64,000 nt of DNA, taken from positions 310,001-374,000 of the forward strand of contig JAPFFF010000042.1 of the NCBI GenBank assembly GCA_039105265.1, given 5' to 3'. The stretch comes from Tritrichomonas musculus. Taxonomy: Eukaryota > Parabasalia > Tritrichomonadida > Tritrichomonadidae. The stretch's first letter is position 1. Each line of letters begins with the position of its first letter. The notes beneath the pieces were generated by a model. It saw nothing but the letters and a program-made list of their open reading frames with translations, searched no databases and had not been told where the DNA came from. A program made the translations under genes and the position numbers. Below are positions 33,527 to 43,299 of this stretch, in pieces.

Positions 33527-34228
33527 TTACTCAATAGTTTCTTTTTCAAGTTCTTGAAGGGCCTCCTCTAGTTTTGCATTTGCTTTGTCTTCATTTTGCT
33601 GAATTTGGGCTGCTGCAGCTGTGATTTCTTGTGAAAGAGGAATAAGCTCATTTATTTCATTTATTTTTGCTTCAACAACTGATGAAATAATTTCTAATAG
33701 TTTTTGAATGAATTCTTGACGGTATTTAACTGTTTCTACGTCATACCTTGATTGAAAGTCTTCGACAGCTTTTGTTGCAGATTCGGATTTGCTTTGAGCA
33801 GCTGCAAATTTTTGCTCATTCTTAGAAACTTCATTTGGTGCATTTTTGAGTTTGGACTTTTCTAAGTTTAAATTGGCAGCCTCGGCAGCAGATATAGCCT
33901 TTTTCTCTGCGTTTTTAAGGTTGTTGAGCTCTGAAAAGGTTTTATTGATTTTATCGTTCATTAATTGCAAATCATGAAGACTGGTAGATGTTCCTTTTGT
34001 GGCTTCAAAGAGAGTTTGCATTGCTTTCACTTGAGCTAGGCCATTTTCTTTAATTGTTGTGAGTGGTGTAGAATTACTACTCTGAGTTTTCACGAAGTGA
34101 TTGAAAGCTTTTGAGTAAGCTTTTTCGTCATTATCGATGATCAGTTTGCAGTTATTTCTAACATCTTCCCATGTATGAAGGAATGCTGCATACTCAGCAA
34201 ATTTGGGGCCAAAAAGATTCCTAAACAT
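33527..34228 (-). CDS. Coiled-coil, possibly BAR-domain-like protein
   Basis: A 233-residue soluble protein starting MFRNLFGPKFAEYAAFLHTW. It is almost wholly helical, with long Ala/Lys/Glu-rich coiled-coil stretches (~95-165 and ~205-230) separated by a region FQSRYDVETVKYRQEFIQKL. The layout (amphipathic N-terminal helix, three long helices, ~230 residues) is like BAR-domain membrane-curving proteins, and FQxRYDxETxKYRQEF resembles the second/third helix of amphiphysin-type BARs. This is a structural guess from pattern; no diagnostic motif proves it. The ATG is the first in frame and the frame ends GAG TAA. It stands alone, ~200 bp or more from any other feature, and its composition is clearly coding. 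Confidence 0.7.
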   Translation of the reverse strand: MFRNLFGPKFAEYAAFLHTWEDVRNNCKLIIDNDEKAYSKAFNHFVKTQSSNSTPLTTIKENGLAQVKAMQTLFEATKGTSTSLHDLQLMNDKINKTFSELNNLKNAEKKAISAAEAANLNLEKSKLKNAPNEVSKNEQKFAAAQSKSESATKAVEDFQSRYDVETVKYRQEFIQKLLEIISSVVEAKINEINELIPLSQEITAAAAQIQQNEDKANAKLEEALQELEKETIE

Positions 34229-34754
34229 TAGTTAAACAATATATTGAAATAAATTTACAGATTTAACTTTTTGAAAATTCTATTGATTTTTAATTAAAAT
34301 ATTGTTTTTATATTTGAGTTTTCCCATTGACTGAAACATTAATTATATTAAACAAGCATAAATTATTTTAAAATACACTTTAAAATTAATTGAAATAGTT
34401 GTAAATTAATGTAATTAGTTTCGGATAACAGATAATGGCCATATTTTTAAAATGATTAAAATCAATTGTGTTTTTTATCAATTTTTTTGAAAATATTTTT
34501 CACTTTTATTTTAATAAAATTGCATGTTTATGATTTAAAATTTATATATTTGTATATATATAATTAATTTAAAATCTTTTAACTTGATATTCTAAATAAA
34601 AATTATTTATATTTTAAGATAAATATAAAAGGAAGTATCATATTTATCACCTCCACTTTTTCAAAAGAATTAATAGAAGGGGGAGCAAGAAGGGTAGAAA
34701 GTATTCCGTTTACTTTATTAAAAAAAGATGAAATGAAAAAAGTCCTTCAAAATA

Positions 34755-35795
34755 GGGGGGTCAACCGCCGAAAATGTGTCAAAAAATTTATTTTTTAAGG
34801 TACAAATCCAGTACGTTATTTTTTGAATAGGAGAACGTTTATTATTTGAATAGTTACATGTCTCTGAAAAAGTTTAAATTGACTAGGTTTGTTTTTGACA
34901 CTTATTTTACAATTTAAATAAACATTATGACATGTTATATGAAATGGATGAAAATAATCGTTTTTTATTTAACATGTCATTTTATTCTTTGAGAATGTCA
35001 AAAAAAATAGCGGTTATTAAACGTACTGGATTTGTACCTTAAAGATAATGATAAATAAATGATGGAAATATATTCCTTACTTTATATAGTTTATTTTAAA
35101 ATATTTATTATTAAATTTCATCTATAGGTCCACAAAAGGCAACAACTTTTCGAAAATTAAAAAAAAAATTAACCATAATTCACCATTTTATAAAAAAGTG
35201 GCTTTTATGATTATTTGAATCAAATTGATTAATATTTTAAGTTTTATTCAAGAAGGTTATTATGAAAATATTTATTTGCTTAGGTTATCAATTTAAAATT
35301 AATTTTTGAATCACAATTTAAATTATTTAAATATCATAATAATATAATCAATGATATATATTTCAATCTATCCTAAAATTGATTTTTAATAGATTTTCTC
35401 TCTTATTTTTTAATATTTTTATTACATTTGCATCAATTTCATATAATCATTTAGAATATAACTATCATATAACATTTTATGTAATTAAAGAGCAGAATTA
35501 TAAAATTATCACATTTAAACCTGTTTTATAATCATTTCAATGGCAGAACAAAGTCTTTTATTAATTATCTTAATGATTTTACTGAAAATTTTTAAGAAAT
35601 AACTCAATTTTCAAATCACAAGTCATTACAACTTTAATGCTTTGCCTTTTTTGGCCCTATAGATAAAATTAGGAAAAAATATTTTTAATAAATAGTATAT
35701 TCAATGAACTATATAGTTCTATAATTATTATACAAAAATTCTCAGATTTTAAGTTTGCTTTAAAATTTTGACAAAAATTTTACGGTTGACCCCCC
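34755..35795. mobile_element. 1041-bp element with ggggggtcaaccg ends (family F)
   Basis: Left end ggggggtcaaccg and right end cggttgacccccc, with TA on both sides (34753-34754, 35796-35797). It holds a complete TTAA MITE (34799-35038), so its own length was about 797 bp. There is no ORF. The right border is 173 bp from the Polinton. Its ggggggtca end resembles a phrase inside the Polinton repeats (aggggggtcaag), probably by chance. Confidence 0.7.
34799..35038. mobile_element. 240-bp TTAA MITE, family B copy 2
   Basis: Same 240-bp sequence as 11355-11594, with TTAA at 34795-34798 and 35039-35042. About six differences between copies. Confidence 0.9.
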
Positions 35796-35969
35796 TATCA
35801 TCCATTTTTTCAGTTTAAACAATAATATGTTTTAATGAAATGAAAATGCGTTTTTAAAAAGCAATTTTCCTATATAAAAACTGAAATGTGATATAAAAAG
35901 AATTATAGAGGTGAAGTGAAAGAAGGGTAGAAACTAGCGAATTTATAATAAGTATGGTTATAATTAATA

Positions 35970-36248
35970 AGTAGTATATGTTTGTCATGATTTTAGGACT
36001 TCGTCCCAAACTCCTGACAAACCCTTTGAAAACACCTTATTTTGGGCACTTTTTTGGTCTCAAACACCTCATTTTAGCCCTTTTTTGACTCAAAAAGTTG
36101 TCCAACAATTTCTTAAGTATCCCCATACTTGACCCCCCTATTTTCACTCAACAATTTGGGTTCAAAAAGATGTTTGTCATACTCGCTAATAAAGTCCTGA
36201 TTTTAGGACTAACGAGTTGTTTCAACTTTTTTGAAAAAAATATTTTTT
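35970..36248 (+). repeat. Polinton left terminal inverted repeat
   Basis: About 279 bp, complementary to 53661-53939. Within it, tgtttgtcat and tgattttaggact each occur twice (near 35978/36172 and 35986/36198), so the repeat is itself built of two related blocks. The terminal protein of a protein-primed polymerase would be expected at the outer ends; that is family knowledge. Confidence 0.93.
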
Positions 36249-36261
36249 ATCCCCAATGCAA

Positions 36262-36783
36262 ATGACAAACACAAAGCCACTTTACTTGTCTGTCAATAAA
36301 TTATGTGATAAATTGGAAGAATATATTGAGACCCACAAAGAGAAGGACCCCGCCATCGATTCAGCTCATGAATTCTATATTATCATCGACAAAGAGTATC
36401 TCTTTCCGGACAAATTTAACGCCAATAGAGTAGTTTGCAGGCCCTTAGTCGTCTCAATTTATAAGAATCAACAGTTTCTATACAAAGAATTATGTGAGTT
36501 ATTTGACTGTGAGAAGGTATATCTATGCTTTAACAAGAAGGGAAGCCACTACTCAATCGACACAGCAAAGAACGGAAAAAACAAGATACAGGACGTGGTT
36601 ATTGTAAGGGAAGCAAAGAAATTTACAACTAAGGATAGCAAAGAGATTGAATATCATCAGATGTTTCAATATGACGCAGGCTTTTTGATTGAAGAAATAG
36701 ATACTAGAATTAAGTCAAATCGTCCTAATTGTGCCGGTCTAAGCAAGGATTATGGTAGATTTATCAAGGAATGTGGCATATAA
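36262..36783 (+). CDS. Polinton ORF of unknown function (173 aa)
   Basis: First gene after the left repeat. An upstream ATG at 36256 is in frame, but I prefer 36262 because the context ttttttatccycaaygcaAATG is shared with the HNH gene start at 42288. The protein is mixed alpha/beta with patterns HEFYIIIDKEYLFP and LCELFDCEKVYLCFNKKGSH; no signal peptide, membrane segment or known catalytic motif. Not recognised. It is followed after 27 bp by another gene on the same strand. Confidence 0.7.
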   Translation: MTNTKPLYLSVNKLCDKLEEYIETHKEKDPAIDSAHEFYIIIDKEYLFPDKFNANRVVCRPLVVSIYKNQQFLYKELCELFDCEKVYLCFNKKGSHYSIDTAKNGKNKIQDVVIVREAKKFTTKDSKEIEYHQMFQYDAGFLIEEIDTRIKSNRPNCAGLSKDYGRFIKECGI

Positions 36784-36810
36784 ACAGACCCTTATTTTTT
36801 TGTAAATCAA

Positions 36811-38784
36811 ATGAGTAAATCAACAATAAAACTTACTGCCGGACAAGTAATGCAAGGCAATAACACGCAAAAATTATTAGGATATTGTAATAGACTCAAC
36901 AATGAACTGGGATTCAATATCATTACTACGAATGCTCAGGGAGGATTACTAAGGGATAGTGTATATGCCGAGTATTTGTCGAAGGTTCTAAATGAATTCA
37001 ATTTTGGTCTTCAAGCAAATGTCGTCAATAGTAATACAATAGAGAGATTCATTCAAAGGTTTCAAGAAGAACATCCTATTGAAAGACCCTTGACTTATAG
37101 TGAAGATTTAGTGGATATGAGCGATCATAGATTCAGTAATTGGATTCGAAATACTGCCCCATTTTATAATGAATTATCTGAGAGATTCGACAGAAGAACC
37201 CTTGCTTCGCATAACAAAAAAGCTTTTCCAAGAAATATTATTCGTACGGCCATAACTTTACTCAATTCTCATAATTTTGCCGCAAATGACAACTTCGATC
37301 ATAGATATATTCGACGTATCAATCTTGAAAGTCTTCAACATTTTGTCGATAGAGTATATTCACATAGGGAAATTCTTCCAGTCCCTGCATCAAGTCCTCC
37401 AGAAACTTCACATAGGGAGCCTCAAGAGTATTCTGGATTTTTCTTTAGACTTGGAGCAGGAGAGACTTTTCCGGAATTAAATCCCTTAAACAAATTGAGA
37501 AGACCTCCTCCAACTACTCAAAATAACAACAACGATAATACAATTTTATTTCAAAATCAAATGACACAACAAGTAAATTTACAGCAATTAGTCAATTACT
37601 ACAATTCTTTTGCTCAAAATCCTGTAGATATAAATAATATACAGAACAATACGCAAGAAATTCAAAGAATAGCGATTGAATCAATAAACCATTTACGACA
37701 AAGACCAGGTAGGGCTGGTGGACCAAAGCAAGGAATGACTGCATTATGGGATATCGTTCTTGACGATAAAAAAGATATCAAAAGAAGAAGGAAGGCAATG
37801 ACCTTTGCTGGAGCTCAAGATATTGTTAATAAAAGAAACGCAGCAAATCCTAATAGCGCCCCATGGTCTGTATCAGATGAAGATGTCAACGGAGATAATA
37901 TTCCAGATATTATTATTAAAAATGGCAGCAATAATCCAATATACATTAACGGATACACAACAGCAAAGTCCGATTGGCCTGCGCGATTTCATTTCTATAC
38001 AGATTATGATGCAGAGGCTAGAAAACAATATAGGAATGAACATGGCGGAAAATCAATCACTGTTCCAATATATCTCAAGGAGAAATTGAATTATTCTTAT
38101 AATAATGACCTCAACGGAAATCCACATCATTTAGGTGAAATGACAGGCTACACAATGCCTGAAGCATGGAGAGATTACAAGTTAGGTGGGTACAGTTTCG
38201 TTAAGGAGAAGCGAAAGAATGCCTTCGCTAGATTCCGCGATTATGTTGTTAGTCATGTTGTTGAAGATGTTATTAACGATCTTAGGGCTCAAAACATATT
38301 AGATATCACTCCTAAATTCAAGGCAAGACTAATCATGATGGCTACGTCAAAGTTATGGAAACACTATATACTTAGTAATGTTGCTCGAAAACGTAATTTC
38401 ACCTCAGTAGAAAATGAAGAGTTCAAGAAATGGTGTAAGAAGAGTGAAGGAAAACGAATGATCGATAATGAAGTCTCAAGTCTTTTGCTTCATGTTCTTC
38501 ATACTAACGGAAATCATTGGACTGATCAACAAAGAACACAACTCAGAAATAAGATTTATGATGATTTCGGACATGCTATGGTCGCATCAGCTCAAGAAGT
38601 CAATGCACGTGAGAGAGAACTTTTGATTCATGATCAGTATACTGGACAAGAAAGACAGGGCATACAGTACAACCATCGAAATGATGATGAAGAAGGTGAA
38701 TGGCATGATGGTATCACATCAGAATATAATCAAGAACGTAATGGTGAATGGGACGCAGAAGATGATGATGCATTCTTACAATAA
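36811..38784 (+). CDS. Polinton ORF of unknown function (657 aa)
   Basis: A large soluble protein. An Asn/Gln-rich stretch lies near 235-290 and an acidic tail (DDEEGEWHDG ... WDAEDDDAF) closes it. The middle (~300-470) has a basic block KDIKRRRKAMTF and the segment DEDVNGDNIPDIIIKNGSNN, which resembles calcium-binding DxNxDxxxD loops. By place and size it could be a virion component or a packaging partner of the ATPase that follows 44 bp downstream. No family is recognised with confidence. Start context aatcaaATGA is the same as that of the capsid gene. Confidence 0.65.
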   Translation: MSKSTIKLTAGQVMQGNNTQKLLGYCNRLNNELGFNIITTNAQGGLLRDSVYAEYLSKVLNEFNFGLQANVVNSNTIERFIQRFQEEHPIERPLTYSEDLVDMSDHRFSNWIRNTAPFYNELSERFDRRTLASHNKKAFPRNIIRTAITLLNSHNFAANDNFDHRYIRRINLESLQHFVDRVYSHREILPVPASSPPETSHREPQEYSGFFFRLGAGETFPELNPLNKLRRPPPTTQNNNNDNTILFQNQMTQQVNLQQLVNYYNSFAQNPVDINNIQNNTQEIQRIAIESINHLRQRPGRAGGPKQGMTALWDIVLDDKKDIKRRRKAMTFAGAQDIVNKRNAANPNSAPWSVSDEDVNGDNIPDIIIKNGSNNPIYINGYTTAKSDWPARFHFYTDYDAEARKQYRNEHGGKSITVPIYLKEKLNYSYNNDLNGNPHHLGEMTGYTMPEAWRDYKLGGYSFVKEKRKNAFARFRDYVVSHVVEDVINDLRAQNILDITPKFKARLIMMATSKLWKHYILSNVARKRNFTSVENEEFKKWCKKSEGKRMIDNEVSSLLLHVLHTNGNHWTDQQRTQLRNKIYDDFGHAMVASAQEVNARERELLIHDQYTGQERQGIQYNHRNDDEEGEWHDGITSEYNQERNGEWDAEDDDAFLQ

Positions 38785-38828
38785 ACATATCACTCCTAAA
38801 CATTTTTTTGCAGTCTTTTGGGAAATAA

Positions 38829-39644
38829 ATGAGTTTGAAAGTTGTAAATTCTCTTGTCTCAGAAACTCTGAAACAAAACGCAAACAATTTATCGGGTGCT
38901 TTAATCGAGCCAATTCACGATGATATTCATATAAAATATAACTCTGTAAATGTCGTCGTCGGGAAACAAAATTCTGGTAAAACAGTTATTGCTCTCCAAG
39001 AAATTATTAAAATAGGATTAATAAAAACACATCACTTACTAATCTATATCACGAAAAATGGCGACGAAAACGATAGGAGTTTCCAATCTCTCAAACACCT
39101 CATCAAAATGCCATATATTACCGTTTCCGAGAAGATGGCTGTCGATTTTATCACTGAATTAATTGCTGCAAAGAACCTCTACTATCTTGTCAAGCGAGAA
39201 GGATTGGAGGAACGATTAGATGATGGACAAAAAAATGATATGTTTAAGGTCCTTCATATTACTGATTTCAGCAAAGATTTCCTCCATACACTGATACTTT
39301 TCGATGATATTTCAAACAACAAATTATTTTCGTCCGAAGAATCGTTTTTCTCCCAACAGCTCCGAAGATGCAGACACACAAATATTTCCTACTTTTTATT
39401 GATTCAAGGATGGAAAGGCATCAAACCACATATCAAAAATGAGATTACAACTTTGTTCGTTTTTCCTTGCTTCAACCGTCAGCAGCTTCACTATATTTAT
39501 TCCCAATCAGCAAGTAATTTGGACTTTGAGGAGTTCTACAATATGTATAGGCAATTGTCTGAAGAAAAAAATTATAATCCAGATTCTCATTCCTGCCTAA
39601 TTGTACAGGTATCAGAGGGAGGAGAAACCTCCATTTCTGTTTGA
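38829..39644 (+). CDS. Polinton packaging ATPase (FtsK/HerA type)
   Basis: 271 residues. Walker A is VVGKQNSGKTVIAL (~41-54) and Walker B is TLILFDDIS (~155-163); downstream RRCRHTNISYFLLIQGWKGI matches the sensor region of A32-like DNA-packaging ATPases. In this family the enzyme pumps the element's DNA into a capsid. Its last 58 bp overlap, in antisense, the 3' end of the gene read from the minus strand. Confidence 0.88.
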   Translation: MSLKVVNSLVSETLKQNANNLSGALIEPIHDDIHIKYNSVNVVVGKQNSGKTVIALQEIIKIGLIKTHHLLIYITKNGDENDRSFQSLKHLIKMPYITVSEKMAVDFITELIAAKNLYYLVKREGLEERLDDGQKNDMFKVLHITDFSKDFLHTLILFDDISNNKLFSSEESFFSQQLRRCRHTNISYFLLIQGWKGIKPHIKNEITTLFVFPCFNRQQLHYIYSQSASNLDFEEFYNMYRQLSEEKNYNPDSHSCLIVQVSEGGETSISV

Positions 39645-39949
39645 GGATTTAAGAAATGTATGATGTTATTTATTGTCTCTTTCATATGCTGTATCTCTTT
39701 TTTTAGTTCATCTAACTCGTTGCCAAGGTCAATTTCATATTGTGAATTTTGCTTCATTTTTTTGAGGCTCAACACGTTCTTGATTCTCGTTATTCGATAC
39801 CCTTTTATGAGATATAATTTATTGAGTTTATGCGTCGTAAGTTTATCCATCTCTTCTTTATTCTTGTTATAGTATAAATTGAATTCATCAACTGTATCAA
39901 ACTCTTTTGTATGTTTTGAGATAGGCTCGATTACTTTGATGTCGTTCAT
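39587..39949 (-). CDS. Polinton small coiled-coil ORF (120 aa)
   Basis: Start taken at the ATG at 39949 (MNDIKVIEPISKHTKEF), since the longer frame would need a GTG. Context aaaaggaaATG is shared with the next minus-strand gene. Centre: FNLYYNKNKEEMDKLTTHKL and YLIKGYRITRIKNV; C-terminal coiled coil LDELKKEIQHMKETINNI. A protein of this pattern accompanies the capsid genes in other Mavericks as far as I recall, but I cannot name its role. Confidence 0.6.
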   Translation of the reverse strand: MNDIKVIEPISKHTKEFDTVDEFNLYYNKNKEEMDKLTTHKLNKLYLIKGYRITRIKNVLSLKKMKQNSQYEIDLGNELDELKKEIQHMKETINNIIHFLNPQTEMEVSPPSDTCTIRQE

Positions 39950-39981
39950 TTCCTTTTCAATAAACACAAATAAAATTCATC

Positions 39982-40290
39982 TTACTTCAACAAAGGAATA
40001 TCAAATCTTCCTGGATTAGTTACTGGACCATTAATAGGCTGAGACCAACTATTATTTGTCTGTCTTATCCCCGCTCCGTTTACTCCCAAAGATTTATTTC
40101 CTCCAGCAAATTTTCCTGCATAATCGCCTATTTTATTGATTACATTTCCTACAGGTCCTCCTATCGCCCCGCCAAGTACTGGAGCGACTTTTGACACAAT
40201 TTCAGCACCTTTTTTCAGTACCGGCAAAGCTTTTCCGATTACGTTTTTTGCTCCGTTAATGATGTTTTTAAACCAACTTCCGAATGCCAT
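39982..40290 (-). CDS. Polinton pVI-like minor capsid/membrane-active protein
   Basis: 102 residues beginning MAFGSWFKNIINGAKNVIGK. An N-terminal amphipathic helix and a Gly/Ala/Val-rich hydrophobic middle (KVAPVLGGAIGGPVGNVINK) are followed by a polar tail. Small proteins of this form next to the major capsid gene in adenoviruses, virophages and Polintons act inside the capsid and disturb membranes. Assignment is by composition and position. Confidence 0.6.
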   Translation of the reverse strand: MAFGSWFKNIINGAKNVIGKALPVLKKGAEIVSKVAPVLGGAIGGPVGNVINKIGDYAGKFAGGNKSLGVNGAGIRQTNNSWSQPINGPVTNPGRFDIPLLK

Positions 40291-40360
40291 TTCCTTTTAA
40301 GTAAAATGTTCATATAACAAACTTTACAACTCCTTTATTGTCATTTTTATATTAAATCAA

Positions 40361-42250
40361 ATGACCTACTACAACGCACAGACCAAAAATTTAGGAAATG
40401 ATGAAGGCGATGTTCTCTCATTTTTCCAGTCAAAATTACGAAATCTCATTCAAAGAAACGGAGGAGACAATACATTTTCTTTCGTCATGGAAGAGTTCAA
40501 AGACAAAGACGCCCCACTCCCAGTCGGCACAAAAACACGTATCAAATTATCTCATTCCGGCCATACAATCACCCAAATTGAAAAGTCTTTTACCACAATT
40601 CTCCTTGATTTCATCATTAAATTGTCCCAGCCCATTGACGTATCTGCAGACACAAATGGATTGATGAAAATATTTGTCGGATTCAAGAATGCTGTAGAAT
40701 TTTATGAAGATTGTCGCTTCTGGATAAATGATAAACTCTTAGGCGCATATCGACAAGACGAACTCCAAAGAGAATCTTTCGCCTATAATTCCATCAAACC
40801 TCGTGATGCAAAAGCAACATCAAAATATTCTCATTCAACTTGGGAAAATGTCAGTCAATTCTCCCCTTCGGTATGCGGTTGTTATGTCGATTTAAAGGAT
40901 ATTGCTGATGGACAACCACATAAATTTACCATTGAATTGACCATCCCATTTGTCGACCAACTGGCTCTTCAGGCATGGCAGTTATATCCAAACGCAATTT
41001 GCGGAGAGATAGAAGAAGAGGTCAAAACATCTTTACGCGCTCTTGTCTGGGCACAAATCAATCCAAATATCGTTAAGGAAACTCTACAATTTTTGGAAGA
41101 CAAAGAAATTGCTGAAGAAATGCCTGCTGTCATCCCAATATCAAGAAAATTCACACAAATAGGCCGTCCATCTGTTATTGTTTCTCATTATTCTGCCAAA
41201 CCAACTCCTTCCCAAAAACTTCATATCGAATACCAAAGATACAAAGGCGCAAATGTCTATGATGACGATGTTTTGGAACATCCAACAATCAATTTCGGAT
41301 ATACTGACGAAGAATTTACAAAATATGGAGTTTCAAGAGATGATATCAATAAAAAAGAATTTGCAGAATTAATCGCAGCAGCTAATCCAGACAAACCATT
41401 GGATCCAGGAGATACTGTCAAAATTATCAAAAGTGAATTGAAAGGCGCCTTACTTGCCTCAACAAAATCGGACAATATCAACCTCAAAACAGAGAAAATT
41501 ACTTTGGATGTCCTTGGAGGAACTATTCAATTGGGTCGTTCAAATTTGGCAGGTTTTGGTCTCAAACCAGATGTTTATCAAGGACTTGTCAGAGAATTAC
41601 AAACTCCTTTATTGATTCCGTCTCAGGAACTTACAAGAGAAATTTTCGAAGGAACTGCCAAAGTAAACGGTCTCGAAATCAGTAAGTCAATTCCATTGAG
41701 AAATGCGACAAATATCACGATGATGTTTCCAAAATCTCCTGCTGACATTACTTGTTTCGACAATATTATGTATCAAAATGTCCAGCTTGTAGTCAATAAA
41801 AGAACATATCCAGACACAGAATTTGCCAATACTTGTGCTGCAAGATTTTATCAACATCAGCTTATCGCAAACGAACTAGATGGAGCCTTAGAAGCCACAC
41901 AAGAATTTGAAGACTCTTTCACACAGCCATTAAACGACCCAGCAACAGGAAAACGATATACAAATTGCCGCTCAGACGGAACATCTTTTGGCATAAACTT
42001 CCAACTCGAAAGGAGTAATGCAGGCTATGTATTTGACGGAATAGATACTGGAAGTACTTCAATAACCGTTACGTTCAGAGGTCAGCCAATGTATCGTGGC
42101 GATGATGACACATACTTTATTCCCGACCCAGAATATCCCAACATGCATCCTCCGTCACCAGAAGCCTGGGTCTGTTCTGATACATACTTTACTTGGAGCG
42201 TTAATGGAGTCGAATATTATCAGACTGGCGTTCCAGCAGGAAAAGAGTAA
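40361..42250 (+). CDS. Polinton major capsid protein (double jelly roll)
   Basis: 629 residues, the expected size. The N-terminal part has the typical KIFVGFKNAVEFYEDCRFWI and YRQDELQRESFAYNSIKP segments seen in Maverick capsid proteins, and the rest is beta-rich with two halves that would each be a jelly roll. In the family it forms the trimeric capsomers of an icosahedral shell. It is transcribed divergently from the pVI-like gene, 70 bp away. Confidence 0.82.
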   Translation: MTYYNAQTKNLGNDEGDVLSFFQSKLRNLIQRNGGDNTFSFVMEEFKDKDAPLPVGTKTRIKLSHSGHTITQIEKSFTTILLDFIIKLSQPIDVSADTNGLMKIFVGFKNAVEFYEDCRFWINDKLLGAYRQDELQRESFAYNSIKPRDAKATSKYSHSTWENVSQFSPSVCGCYVDLKDIADGQPHKFTIELTIPFVDQLALQAWQLYPNAICGEIEEEVKTSLRALVWAQINPNIVKETLQFLEDKEIAEEMPAVIPISRKFTQIGRPSVIVSHYSAKPTPSQKLHIEYQRYKGANVYDDDVLEHPTINFGYTDEEFTKYGVSRDDINKKEFAELIAAANPDKPLDPGDTVKIIKSELKGALLASTKSDNINLKTEKITLDVLGGTIQLGRSNLAGFGLKPDVYQGLVRELQTPLLIPSQELTREIFEGTAKVNGLEISKSIPLRNATNITMMFPKSPADITCFDNIMYQNVQLVVNKRTYPDTEFANTCAARFYQHQLIANELDGALEATQEFEDSFTQPLNDPATGKRYTNCRSDGTSFGINFQLERSNAGYVFDGIDTGSTSITVTFRGQPMYRGDDDTYFIPDPEYPNMHPPSPEAWVCSDTYFTWSVNGVEYYQTGVPAGKE

Positions 42251-42287
42251 ATTATTTATTCTAAATATTTTTTTATCCTCAACGCAA

Positions 42288-42872
42288 ATGGCAACAATAG
42301 AATTTGTCCCTCTTAAAGATTTCGAAAATGACTATGAAATATTATCACAATATCCTTTCACAATTCGCAAGAAATCAAATCATTATATTATTTCAGAATG
42401 GCACGATTATAAAGGATATTTAAAGATAAAATTGAATCAAAAAGCATATTTCAAACATGTTATTATCGCAAAACAATTTATACAAAATGATGATCCAGAA
42501 CATAAATCTCAAGTAGACCATCGCGACAAAAATAAGCAAAATTATCATCTCGAAAATCTTCGTTGGGCAACTCCTTCACAAAATCAAAAAAATAAATCAT
42601 CATGTAAAGGAGTGGTATACGAGTATTTAGATGATATTCCAGATGAAGCAATTAAACTGACAGATTATTCAACAAAAAAGGGAAAACATGAAATCGAAAA
42701 TTACTATTTTCATAACGACATTTTCTATTTCTATAACGGAATTCAATACAGAAAACTCCATGTTATTGAATCAAAAAATGGTTTGAAATATGTTCATATG
42801 ACTGATAATAATGGACAAAATATCAGTGTTTATTATGCCAATTTCAAGAAACAGTATGACTTACAGTCCTAG
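42288..42872 (+). CDS. HNH endonuclease carried by the Polinton
   Basis: 194 residues. The HNH core is VDHRDKNKQNYHLENLRWAT (~80-99) followed by PSQNQKNK, the HNH_3/NUMOD-associated form common in phages and giant viruses. N-terminal KSNHYIISEWHDYKGYLKIK fits a NUMOD4-like DNA-binding region. Such enzymes are usually selfish homing nucleases. The frame could be extended upstream into the capsid gene, but the ATG at 42288 has the conserved start context. 37 bp behind the capsid gene. Confidence 0.82.
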   Translation: MATIEFVPLKDFENDYEILSQYPFTIRKKSNHYIISEWHDYKGYLKIKLNQKAYFKHVIIAKQFIQNDDPEHKSQVDHRDKNKQNYHLENLRWATPSQNQKNKSSCKGVVYEYLDDIPDEAIKLTDYSTKKGKHEIENYYFHNDIFYFYNGIQYRKLHVIESKNGLKYVHMTDNNGQNISVYYANFKKQYDLQS

Positions 42873-42921
42873 GGACTTTGTCCTTATGACCTCATCTAAA
42901 AAAATATTTTTTTGCACATCC

Positions 42922-43254
42922 TCAATATTCCAACTTCAAGAAAACAGTGAAGTTATCAGGCTTTATTTCGTTCCCTTCTGCGTCTGTAAACCATATCCTA
43001 AACTCTCTTTTTGTCCCGACAAATTCGTATTTCCTATTATCGTCCGGAGGAGTCAAATTGGCGTACCAGACAAGAGAATCTTCGTACTCATCTCTTTGAA
43101 TAAATGAAGCGTGCATTTCTGTTTCTCCGTCCAGATATCCATTACAAGTAGCTCGACAATATTGGAAGGAAATATATCGTTTATTCAATGAATTTGTGAA
43201 TTCTGAGGGTAAAATATTGTTGTACTTTTTGGTAATGAAGTATGTCTTAGGCAT
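42922..43254 (-). CDS. Polinton ORF of unknown function (110 aa)
   Basis: MPKTYFITKKYNNILPSEFT, then a beta-rich text with RYISFQYCRATCNGYLDGE and the C-terminal FRIWFTDAEGNEIKPDNFTV. The alternating hydrophobic pattern suggests a small beta-sandwich, so a virion surface part is possible. It sits back to back with the fibre-like gene (45 bp between the two starts), which supports a structural role. Confidence 0.6.
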   Translation of the reverse strand: MPKTYFITKKYNNILPSEFTNSLNKRYISFQYCRATCNGYLDGETEMHASFIQRDEYEDSLVWYANLTPPDDNRKYEFVGTKREFRIWFTDAEGNEIKPDNFTVFLKLEY

Positions 43255-43299
43255 TTATTTTGAGAAAAATGAAGGCAACGACCTCAGCGTTTAATTTTC

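Noticed and set aside
36000-36200. aggggggtcaag inside the Polinton ends as a link to the ggggggtcaaccg element next door
   Set aside because: Only eight to nine bases agree and the position within the ends differs; adjacency looks accidental.
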